A DNA stretch of 64,000 bases from Chiridota heheva (taxonomy: Eukaryota > Echinodermata > Holothuroidea > Apodida > Chiridotidae). Positions 24,301 through 36,300 of the stretch are shown here, piece by piece. The notes below the pieces were generated by a model. The model saw only the letters and a list, made by a program, of their open reading frames with translations. It was not told where the DNA came from and made no database searches. The stretch spans positions 585,001-649,000 of the forward strand of contig JAIGNY010001633.1 in the NCBI GenBank assembly GCA_020152595.1, written 5' to 3'. Position numbers and translations under genes: made by a program. Every line of letters starts with the position of its first letter. The stretch's first letter is position 1.

Positions 24301-27300
24301 AACAGCAATTTATTCCTCCTTATGTAAACCGCCCTTTCCTTCCCTCCTCTGCCTTACCTTCCTCTTCCTTTTATTACCTTCTTTTCCTTATTCACCTTCT
24401 CTCCCTCCTTCCCTCTATCCCATCTCTCTTTCCTCTCTGTCCTAACTTAGTTTTTAACACCCTCTTGGCACATTTGACTCTGACTGTCACGGTCACGGTG
24501 CTATTAAACATCAACAAACAAACCAAACCAAGATAATTAATGCATTGCCATCATCATTCTTTGGAGTAAAATTAAGTTACATGTAAACTGCTGTTAAATT
24601 ACCCTGTTGACATACATTTGAAAGAGATTAACAGGACAAGGAAATAGATTTAGTGCTGATACATTATAATGCATTCTCACAAAGTACATTTTTCTCGCAA
24701 TTAATTTCTTTCATATAATTGAAGAGAAGCTGTTTCTTTTGTACATAACATTTCTATGGTGCATTTTGATCATTCTGTAACCAGATGCATTACAATATAC
24801 AGATCTGTTGAAAGCTTTTCTGATTTTTTTGAAGTTTTGACTTTTTATTTTCTTATAATGATATAGTCTGCAGCAAAACTAATAGAGACAGGTTTAAACA
24901 CCACTCAAAAGACATTGCTCTTGAAGCGAGAGGTTGAAGTAGAAAGAGTGACAGATGAACTACGCACAAAGCGAGAAGAGTTTCAGGTGCGCATGGAAGC
25001 ATGTGAAAGAAGGAGGGCAGAACTTCAGAGGAAACAACAGGAGGTAAAGTTCAAGAACATTTATTTAAGTCAACTTTTTGCATTGTAAGGTACTATGGCG
25101 TTAAGATCAATGTGAATTCCTATCTGCTCTCTCAAACTTTCCATCTGATTATACTCTACCACACACTTTACCACCTAAACTTTTGCAACTTTTTCATTTT
25201 CCGTCATTTTTCTTTGTGGATGGGTGACTGCTGTCTGTAAGATTGTTCCTTTTAAGTTCTGCGATAGCATCAGGAACCTATGCGGTCATGATGGCATGTG
25301 TGTGTATGTGTGTGTGTGCGTGTGCGTGCGTGATGTTCCCTATTGTTTTTGATGGTGATGTCGTGCATATTAATGAGTAGGCAGAGCTTAATGCAAAAAT
25401 CTTGAAATGTTAATACTTTAACAACAGCATATCTGTTTTGCTTCATATCTGGTATAATTATGTTGTTAGCTGTTGTATATGTGTTCATGACATTAAAACG
25501 TTGAACTTCATTAATATGCATAGTGGGGGAAGCTTAATATGATTTTGCTGAAAAGAGCTTGTAAACACGGTATCTCAAGAACTATAAAGTGGATTCATGT
25601 TATATGTGATACACAGATATCCCATAGTCTGTAGTTGTGCCCTATTGTTTTTGATCATGATATCATGCATATTAATTAGTAGGCGGGGCTTAATATACAA
25701 ATCTTGAAATGCTCTATTTTGGCAATCATACTGTCTGTTTTGTTTTATATTTGTTACAATATTGATGTTAGCTAGTGTGTATGTTTTCATGGGGTAAAAA
25801 TGTTGAATTTTATTAATACAGTATGCGTAGTGGGCGGGGCTTAATACAATTTTGTAAACAAAATGTACAAGTAAACACGATATCTCAAAAACTATGAACT
25901 GGATTCACATCATGTGTGGTAACAGATAGCTCATGGTCTGCAGATGTGACCTAATGTTTGTTGGGGGTGATTTCATGCATATTATTAAGTGGGCGGGGCT
26001 TACAGTAAAAATTTTGAAAAAATGATAAATGAATAGGGGCATGATAATTTTGTTGGTTATTGTGTACGTGCTTATGTTATCAACAGATGTCAATAATATG
26101 CATGGTGGGTGTGGCTTAATGTGGAAGTGCTAAATGAAGTAAACACCATAAACGATATATTCGATTTATGCTATATGTGGTACACAGATGGGTCATGGTG
26201 CACTGCTCCAGGGACACTCGAGCCACCACCCTCTTCACGACCAAAACCCAAGCTAATCAATGTAACAGTCACTCCCCCATTCCCTGAACTCCAGCAAGGG
26301 CGTCATCAGAACCAGGGACCTTGCCTGCCTACTTGACCAATAAAGACCTCGTTAAAGAAATTGCCTCCCAACATGTCACTGAGGTCCATCGTCTCATCCT
26401 TAAGAGAGATGGTGCCGAAACAACCACCAATACCATCTTCTTGACTTTTGCCACACCAACTACCAACTCTCCCCTCCCACATCAGCTATCTGAGAATCCC
26501 AGTCACCCCCTACATTCCCAACACTCTCCGCTGCCATAAGTGCCAGAGGTAGTGCCATGGAAAAAACTCCTGCCGCATACAAACATGCTGTGGCAACTGT
26601 GGAGCCTCGGACCATGACAGCGCCTCTTGTACCAACACACCACACTGCACAAATTGTGATGGTGCTCACCCAGCCAACCATCTCTCCTTCTCAAAAGACT
26701 GCCCCACCTGGTTTCAGGAAAAACAGAAAACTAAACTGAAAACCCTTATTCCCAGCACCACTTACCCGGAGGAGGCCAGGAAGCAATTCCTCGCTTCCCT
26801 CCATTACAAACCTTCTTACTCGAGCACAGTCTCCTCAAACACCTGCCCCCTGTCACAACCAAAAGTGACTCACATGCCCAAACCAACTTCACATGGCTCT
26901 TCTTACCGAATCCTAAGCTCATTGCTTTTACCAACAACCCACCACACCGATTACTCAAACCACCTCCACCACCACCACCACCTCTCTCCCCAACCTTCCT
27001 TTCATTTCCCAATTCCCTACCCCAACACCTTAAATGCCATCAAAAATCAAACTCAAGCCAACCTGGCCAACAAACAACAAATCAACAAACAGCCCACCAT
27101 CTAAACCCACATGTATGACTGAAAACATGGATTGTTTGATTACTGAACCCACTACACATACTTCTCGTCCAATTTTTAAAAACAATCGCTCCCAAAGAAA
27201 CGGATAAATTCAAAGAAAGTATAAGCCAACCCAGACACAACAGATCTTCATTCAGATAACCCCCTGCATCCTTATGGCATACAACAAAAACAATTACAAT

Positions 27301-30300
27301 AACACCCACAACATTATACAATGGAACATCAGGAGCCTTTAGGCCAACTCTAAAGAAATTCACTTTTTGGCCACCACCTTCAACCCAGTCATCTTCTGCC
27401 TACAAGAATCCTTCCTGAAAACCACTGACCATTATTCCCTCAATAACTTTTCTTGCTAGCATAAACATTAAGAGGACGCTGACAGGGCCTGTGGGGGCGT
27501 CTCCATTCTTGTTAGACACGATATCCCACACAGCCCTATTCATGTGAACACTGACCTTCAGACCATCTGTATCTCTATCTCTCTCCACAAAACCTTAACT
27601 CTTTGCAATATCTATCTCCCCCCCCCCCAACGTTCAACCGACCAGCCTTAACAACTTCATCTCTCTTGGCGACTTTGATGCCCACAACCCCCTGTGGGGT
27701 TCCAATACCACCACCCCCAGAGACAAGCTTGTTAAAAACACTCTTTGACAGCACAGCCTCTTCTTGCTCAACACTAACTCCCTGACCTACCTTCACCCTG
27801 CCACATGATCCCTCACCTGTATTGACCTGTCTATCTGTTCCCCCAACCTCCTCTTTGATTTTAGCTGAAAGGTCACTGCTGACCTCTGTGGTAGTGACCA
27901 TTACCCTCTACTACGTCACTCCACCACACCCCCAACTGGAACCTCAAGAAAGCAAACTGGCCCCTTTTCAAAACCCTGTGCAACTCTCACCTCTCCCTCC
28001 CATCTCCTCGAGGGTGAGGATCTCATCTCAAAGTTCAGTAACTTCATTAACATTGCCACCTGCTCCATTTCCAAAACCTCCAAACCCCCTAACCACCTCC
28101 CAACCCCAGGTTTAATGAAATTGCAAAACCGCTATCAAGAACAGGAAAAAAGCCCTCAGAAACTTCAAAACAAACCCGACCACCCACAATCTCAACCTCT
28201 TTTGCATCAGCCGTGCCAAAGCCAGGCGCGCTATCAAGGACAGTAAAACCAACTCTTGGAACAACTTCATATCTTCTCTCACCACCAACACCCACTAAGA
28301 AAATTTGGAGTATGGTTAACAGCTTCCACGGCAGAATGGCAATCTTCTCACCGGGAAAAAAAAAACGGATTTTGCTAACCGCCTCACAGCCTCTTTCAGC
28401 AACATCTCGTCCTCTGTCAACTATCATCCTAATGCTTTCAAAGCCAAAAAAGCTCGCGACGAAACCTGGAGTATTACCTTTCCCTCCGACAACACCAAGA
28501 GCTATGACACCCCTCTCACCCTATCTGAATTAAAGCAAGCCATCCACAATGCTGGCTGCACCTCCAAGGGCCCAGATAACATCCCCTTCCAGTTCCTGAA
28601 ACACCTCCCAACAAGGCTACTCTCCTCAACCACATTTGGTCCTTACACTCCTTTCCCTCTCTCTAGAGGACAGCCATCATCACCCTTTCCCCAAACCGGG
28701 GAAGGACAACACAGATTCCTTCCAGTTTCTGCCCCATCGCCCTCACCTGCTGTCTCTGTAAAATTATTGAAAGGATCATTAACCAGAGACTAAACTGGTT
28801 CCTTGAGACCAACAGAATCTTCTCCCCTCACCAAAGTGGCTCCAGGAAACTTAACAATACCTTGGACCAGTTAATCATGCTCGACACCGCTATCCAGGAA
28901 TCCTTTGCCAAAAATTAACACCTCATTGCCATCTTTTTCGACATTGAGAAAGCTTTCGATACTATTTAGAAATACGGCATTACCCGCAAGCTTCACACCA
29001 ACGGCATCAGGGACCATCTCCCCATCTTTATTTAAAACTTCCTCTCATCCAGGCAGTTCCAAGTTTGTATTGGCCACACCTTCTCCAACCCCTACCCCCA
29101 AGAGAGTGTCCCCCAAGGCAGCATCCTCTCCCTACTCTCTTCAACCTGAGCATTAACAACATCGCAGACAATCTTGGCCCCAACATCAAATATGCCCTCT
29201 ACGTGGATGACTTCACCATCTTCCCTAGTCTACTCCTCCCCTAGCTTTTCTCTCATCAAAAATAGGCTCCAACTTAGCCTAAACCAGCTACAAGATTGGT
29301 GCAACAATAACGGTTTTAAATTCTTTAAAGACAAGACAGTTTCAACGACAATCCGAACCTCGTGCTCAACGGCAATCGCATCCCTAAAGTTGACCACACT
29401 AAGTTCCTGGGTCTAACCCTAGACCCCAAGCTCTCCTACAAGCAACACATCACCAACCTGAAACAGAAATGCAACAGCTCCCTCAACATTCTTCGCCTTC
29501 TCTTCAACACCACTTAGGGTGCGGTGCTGATCTCTCGCTCTCCTCAAAATCTTCAAGCTCATCATTTGTGCCAAGCTTGACTATGGCAATATTATCTACT
29601 GTGCCGCTCACAACTCTTACCTCAACCACATGAACACCATCCAAAATGAAGCCCTCAGGCTTTGCCTCAGTACCTACAGGACCTACCCCATCACCAGCCT
29701 TTACATTGAAGCCAGCAAATCCCCCTTCCTGCTAAGGTGTAGAAAGCTTAGCCTTTCCTACGCTTTTAGAGCCTTCACCAACACCCAGAACCCTGTCTAC
29801 AACCACATTAAGTATCCCAATTTCTCCACCCCCTTTGATAGCACTCAACTCTATCCCCTCCCTTTAGCTTTAGCATCAAATCCGACCTCCACCATCTCGG
29901 CATCAACCCCACCACTCTTGGCACCTTCTCCTGGCCCACTGTTCCTCCCTGGTCCACTGCCCTCCCATCCACCTGGGCCTCTCCACTCATCACAAAACCC
30001 AAATCCACCCCAACCTCTTCATCAACTTTCACAACCAAATCAAAGACCAACTCTCAAACTACACCTCCATCTATAATGATTGCTCCAAGGAACGTGACAA
30101 GACAGCTGCTGCTGCCGTCATCCAAGACATCACCCTCAGTAGCAGGTTTCCCAACAACTCATCCATCATCTCAGCCGAGGCTAAGGTCATCCTACTCGCC
30201 CTCAACTATATTGAGTACTTTGCTCAGCCACTTTGCCATCTTCTCAGACTCTAAGTCTGCCCTTACTTCTTCACTCAACCTTAAGTGGGATAACCCCACA

Positions 30301-33300
30301 TCCCACCTCCTCCATAAACTCCTCCCCCCCCTCCCTTCCCCACTGCAGGAAAAGTATTTTTTTCTTCTGGATACCCAGCCATCTTGGCATTCCAGGCAAT
30401 GACAGAGCTGATTCAGCTGCTAAGCTTGCCCTCAACTTCCCCTTACTCCCTTTCCCAAAACTCTTTCTGACATCAAATCGCTTATTAGTTCTCTTTTTCT
30501 TGACCGCTGGCAAACCTCATGGGACTCCTAAATTGATAACAAACTCCACAACATCCAGCCCACCATTCCGACCAAACCCATCATCCACAATACCTCCCAT
30601 ATCGACAACGTACACATTACCTGCCTTAGAATAGGTCACACCCACCTCACTCACTCCTACCTCCTTACTGCCCCCCATCCCTCTGCAACAATTGCCATTT
30701 CCCCCTCACTGTCCACCATGTCCCCCTTGCCTGCTCCCTGTGAAACCTCCCTAGAGCTTCCCTCACCCCTCACAAATCCATAGCCAAGCTCTTCCAGAAC
30801 CCCTCCCCCCTCTCCCCCCGGATAAGATCAACTCCTTCATCATGCCTCCCTCTACAAGCATATTTAGCCCTCCTCTCCCACCCCTTCTACCTACATTTAC
30901 CCCTTCTTTTTACACTCCTGCACTTCCTCTTTCAATCCCAGCTTCCTGGCTCTTAGCCCCCGTACCTCTCTCAGACTCCTCTTATTTTTTTCCTTCCTAC
31001 TCTGGAATGATCTAACCTCTCAGGCACAATTTGACCATTACTGTCATGGTGCCGTTAAGCCCTCATAAAACAAACAAACAAACAAACAATGCAAGAAATA
31101 CAAACATAAAATATGTTTTAACACTGAGATCAACACAGAATAACATTGTATAAACCAATGACTGGGTTTTTTACAAGAAATACAAAGAACATTCTGTTGA
31201 GATGATTAAAGGAATACATCACAGCTCAATCGTTACCTCGGAAATAGGTACAATTACAAAAAGGATTATAGATTACTTTATTATCATCACATTTGTTTTC
31301 AGTTATTCTAATATCCCTTTCCTCTTTAATTTGCAGATGAAAGAAAGAGTCAAAAAATTTGAAAAGTTTATTCAAGAAACAGAAGCAAAGAGGAGAAGAG
31401 CTATCCATAAATACCAAGCAGAAGTGAAGCTGAAGGAGCAGAAACAGGAGGAACTAGAACTTCTCTCAGCACAGCTTGAAGAGTTCAGGGAAAGGTAAGA
31501 AACAGGGGGAACTAGAACTTCTCTTAGCACAGCTTGAAGAGTTCAGAGAAAGGTAAGAAACAGGAGGAACTAGAACTTCTCTTGGCACAGCTTGAAAAGT
31601 TCAGGGAAAGGTAAGAAACAGGAGGAACTAGAACTTCTTTTGGCACAGCTTGAAGAGTTCAGAGAAAGGTAAGACACAGGAGGAACTAGAACTTCTCTTG
31701 GCACAGCTTGAAGAGTTCAGGAAAAGGTAAGAAACAGGAGGAACTAGAACTTCTCTTGGCACAGCTTGAAGAGTTCAGGGAAAGGTAAGAAACAGGAGGA
31801 ACTAGAACTTCTCTTAGCACAGCTTGAAGAGTTTACAAAAAGGTAAAGTTACATTTTCACAAAAAGCAGAAAAAATGAGAGGCTGTCCTAAAAGGATGAA
31901 AGATTTGATTCATTTCATAATCTGTGTCGATTAAGAAGTCATTGTTAACTACATTTTGATCTACTGTAGTGTCATGTAGATTCTTGGTCCTCTTGTTTAG
32001 AAATCTTATTCAATCTTGTCTTTTGTCAATTTCCTGCATCAAAAGTGATGTTCTTGCTCTAACTCTAGTAACAAAAAAAATATGTTTATTCAAGTAGGTT
32101 ATAATGTACAACCAATATGTCAATCATTAGCAGTGACAACACATTATATATAACTAAAAATGTATATGGACTAGGTTATAATGTACAGCCAATATGTCAA
32201 TCATTAGCAGTGACAACACATTATATATAACTGTAAAAAGGTATATGGACATGTAGAAGCAACATTAGCTAAATCGTTTTGAAATCTATTGAACATCATC
32301 ATAGCAGTAAAATGTTTGATCAAAATTGGTAAAATGTGAATGATTTCATAGCGTTCAATTTGCATATTTGGGGTGAATTTTGTGATTATTACAAAGCGAC
32401 CTTGGTATTTTTTTAATTTAAATTCTTTGTTTTTAAATGTATATCTGGAAGTGGTGCAGCAAATTCTGATCAAAATCTTTTGAGCCTTAACCATAGAAAT
32501 CCACCCAGTCATACAGCACACATTTTGCGTGAATCAAAAACTGATCTAACTGTGAACAGCTGTAACTCGAATCTAGGAGTGCTTTTTTTCAAAATTCAAA
32601 AGTTATCTTTCAGATTTGAATACTCTTTCAACCAATATAGACATTGCTCTGTCCGTGTACCTTTTATGTTGAAGCCAGTACATGTTTTTAAAATTTTCCA
32701 AGTAGGCCAAGTAGATCATAAAGATATCTTTCATTCTTGCTTGCTGTTTTCAGCCACTTTGTTTCTGGTCCTAATGTTCCCATATGATGATGATGCTTCT
32801 TTGTATATTTTTAGAACATTGATTTCCATCTTGAGTTTGAAACAAGAGCACCAGATATCTAATGAATTGAGTCGTTTCCTTGAACTACATAGTAGTTTGA
32901 TCTCAAAATCTGTTCCAATTCTGTCAGCTATTTCTTCATTTTGTAGATTCTTTCACTCTCAGTATCAAAGCTTTCATCAATTTCTCTTTCAGACATGACT
33001 CTTTACAAAGGAAAATTCAGAAATACAAGAAGTTTGAAGAATATTTGATGAGGGTCCTGGATGACATACCAGAAAGTAAGTTGATATGGTGTGACATGGA
33101 TAACATACCATAAAGTAAGTTGATATGGTGTGACATGGATGACATACCAGAAAGTAAGTTGATATGGTGTGACATGGATGACATACCAGAAAGTAAGTTG
33201 ATATGGTGTGACGTACATGCATAACATACCAGAAAGTAAGTTGATATGGTGTGACATGAATTACATACCAGAAAGTAAGTTGATATGGTGTAACATGGAT

Positions 33301-36300
33301 GACATACCAGAAAGTAAGTTGATATGGTGTGACATGAATGTCATACCAGAGAGTAAGTTGATATGGTGTGACATGGATAACATATAAGTAAGTAAGTTGA
33401 TATAGTGTGACATGGATAACGTACTAGAAAGTAAGTTGATATGGTGTGACATGGATAACATACCAGAAAGTAAGTTGATATGGTGTGAAATGGATAACAT
33501 ACCAGAAAGTAAGTTGATATGACATGAATGTCACCAGAAGTAAGTTGATATGGTGTGACATGACATGGGTAGTGTGACATGGATACCAGAAAGTAAGTTG
33601 ATATGGTGTGACATGGATAACATACCAGAAAGTAAGTTGATATGGTGTGACATGGATAACATACAAGAAAGTAAGTTGATATGGTGTGACATGGATAACA
33701 TACCAGAAAGTAAGTTGATATGGTGTGACATGGATAACATGCCAGAAAGTAAGTTGATATGGTGTGATGTACATGCATAACATACTAGAAAGTAAGTTGA
33801 TATGGTGTGACATGGATAGCATTCCAGAAAGTAAGTTGATATGGTTTGACATGGATAACATACCAGAAAGTAAGTTGATATGGTGTGACATGGATAACAT
33901 ACCTGAAAGTAAGTTGATATGGTGTGACATGGATAACATACAAGAAAGTAAGTTGATATGGTGTGACATGGATAACATACAAGAAAGTAAGTTGATATGG
34001 TGTGACATGGATAACATACAAGAAAGTAAGTTGATATGGTGTGACATGGATAACATACAAGAAAGTAAGTTGATATGGTGTGACATGGATAACATACAAG
34101 AACGTAAGTTGATATGGTGTGACATGGATAACATACAAGAAAGTAAGTTGATATGGTGTGACATGGATAACATACCAGAAAGTAAGTTGATATGGTGTGA
34201 CATGCATAACATACCAGAAAGTAAGTTGATATGGTGTGACATGGATAACATACAAGAAAGTAAGTTGATATGGTGTGACATGGATAACATACAAGAAAGT
34301 AAATTGATATGGTGTGACATGGATAACATACCAGAAAGTAAGTTGATATGGTGTGACATGCATTACATACCAGAAAGTAAGTTGATATGGTGTGACACGG
34401 ATAACATACCTGAAAGTAAGTTGATATGGTGTAACATGGATGACATACAAGAAAGTAAGTTGATATGGTGTGACATGGATAACATACAAGAACGTAAGTT
34501 GATATGGTGTGACATGGATAACATACAAGAAAGTGAGTTGATATGGTGTGACATTGATGACATATCAGAAAGTAAGTTGATATGGTGTGACATCACTTCA
34601 TGTGGTGAGATAGTAATGGAAATACATGCACAATTAAAAATGGTGCTAAACATAAAAAGAATAAAATATCTAACTCTCCATTTGTTTAAGGGATGTAATT
34701 TTTCCTATAGAATTTTTGAAAATTCATGGGTTGGATATTGTTTTCCATATAATCCATGTATGCTTTCCATTTAATTTCCAAGTTAATTGATATAAAATTT
34801 TAGTGTTGTTATTGGTCAATACTTCTGCAGTGGAGTATTTACTAATGTGATGTAGAGGAGACTTTCCACCATGTAAAAGAACAGTTCATGTCTTCATGAT
34901 ATGGCATTTTATAAGATATTTAGTTGGTTAGAAGAAGCACAGAAAATGTATTGTTTAAAAGTTCAAAAATTCTAGTCTGCATCTTTAGTTGTTAAACAGA
35001 GTAAACCTCTCTTATTTGTAGATTACCTTGAAGTGAATGATTCAATGTTAAGGAGCATCATGGACAGGCACAGGACCCTCAACACTACAAATATTAACAT
35101 GGTGGATCGTGTGCAGACCCTGTATGATGACGTGGAAGATGCCACAAAAACACTGAATGACCTAAAGACAAATCACACTCAACAGAAATTGGTAATAATT
35201 GAATGTTTCTGCTTTTGGTCAATTACAAACCCTACTACTAACTAGGTAATACATACTGGATGTACCTACAATTGTTTGTGCATTGCTACAGCTAAACCAC
35301 AAAAGTTGAAGTACAGGGTTAAGGCATGAGGAAAAACACACTTTCATCATTATTGTAAGCCTAATAAATGCATATTTCAAGCACTCACAGCATTCATCAA
35401 CAAATACATGGAATTATTGCAATGTATGTCACTCACAAGGTAGCAAGTTACATCTCCACAAAAGGGTATTAAAAGTTTGAACTTTAAAGATTTCTTTGGG
35501 AGGGATGTGGTGTATTGCATAGTTATTTCTTAGTTGCATATTCTGTTTTACTTATCTATAGCATTGCAATTAGCTCATTGTCGTTGGTTCTCAGTTAAGT
35601 TTACTTATCTATAGCATTGCAATTAGCTCATTGTCGTTGGTTCTCAGTTTAGATGGTGAGAGTGATTACTGCAGAAACAAGTTTTGTGGACTATGAATGG
35701 TTGCATGATGCAATCAGGAGACGCATTGCATTAGTTAGATCACTTATGACTAAACTGGTCAGATAGAGGTGTAACCAAATCAAGCAAAGTATGACTTCTT
35801 CAAGCTCTTGTTTTTCCAATTGCAATTATGCCTGTGAATCTTGAACTCTGAATAAAGCTGACTTTGCAATAATAAATGCATTTGAAGTGTGGTGGTGGCA
35901 TCAGGTACTGAGAATCCCTTGGACTGCGATAAGAACCAATGACAGTGTATTGCAGGAAATTGGTCAGATGAAGTGGCTACTCGGTCTCATCAACCAACAA
36001 GTTCTCAGCTACTTTGGGCATATATCCAGATGTCAAAATAACTGCCTAGAAAAAATTATTTTACAAATAAAAATTGAAGGTTCGAGAAGACCAGAATGTT
36101 CTAAAAGCAGATTGATTGACAGAATAAAGACACTACTTGGTCTCCCCTACCAGTAATATACAGGCTTATACCAGACCGGAAAGAGTCAGCCATGATGCAG
36201 GCTTATACCAGACCGGAAAGAGTCAGCCATGATGCAGGCTTATACCAGACCGGAAAGAGTCAGCCATGATGCAGGCTTATACCAGACCGGAAAGAGTCAG

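Larger units (their letters stand above)
26200..31090 (+). mobile_element. Nearly complete, degraded I-like LINE with RNase H, in intron 3
   Basis: Same orientation as the host gene. Domain order: gag-like ORF1 with zinc knuckles, APE endonuclease, RT, RNase H, C-terminal zinc segment, 3' UTR, then a (CAAA)n tail (31066-31089). RNase H after RT together with a knuckle-bearing ORF1 points to the I group rather than CR1 or RTE. Many stops and frameshifts show it is inactive. The 3' UTR (about 30840-31065) recurs truncated at 24.5, 42.6 and 49.8 kb. Confidence 0.9.

Noticed and set aside
32480..32998. 172-aa open frame in intron 4
   Set aside because: No recognisable family, overlaps a dispersed repeat and the exon 5 acceptor; likely chance.
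33424..34774. 311- to 336-aa repeat open frames as a protein gene
   Set aside because: The 39-bp array is a duplicated splice donor of the CCDC42-like gene; the open frames follow from 39 being a multiple of three.
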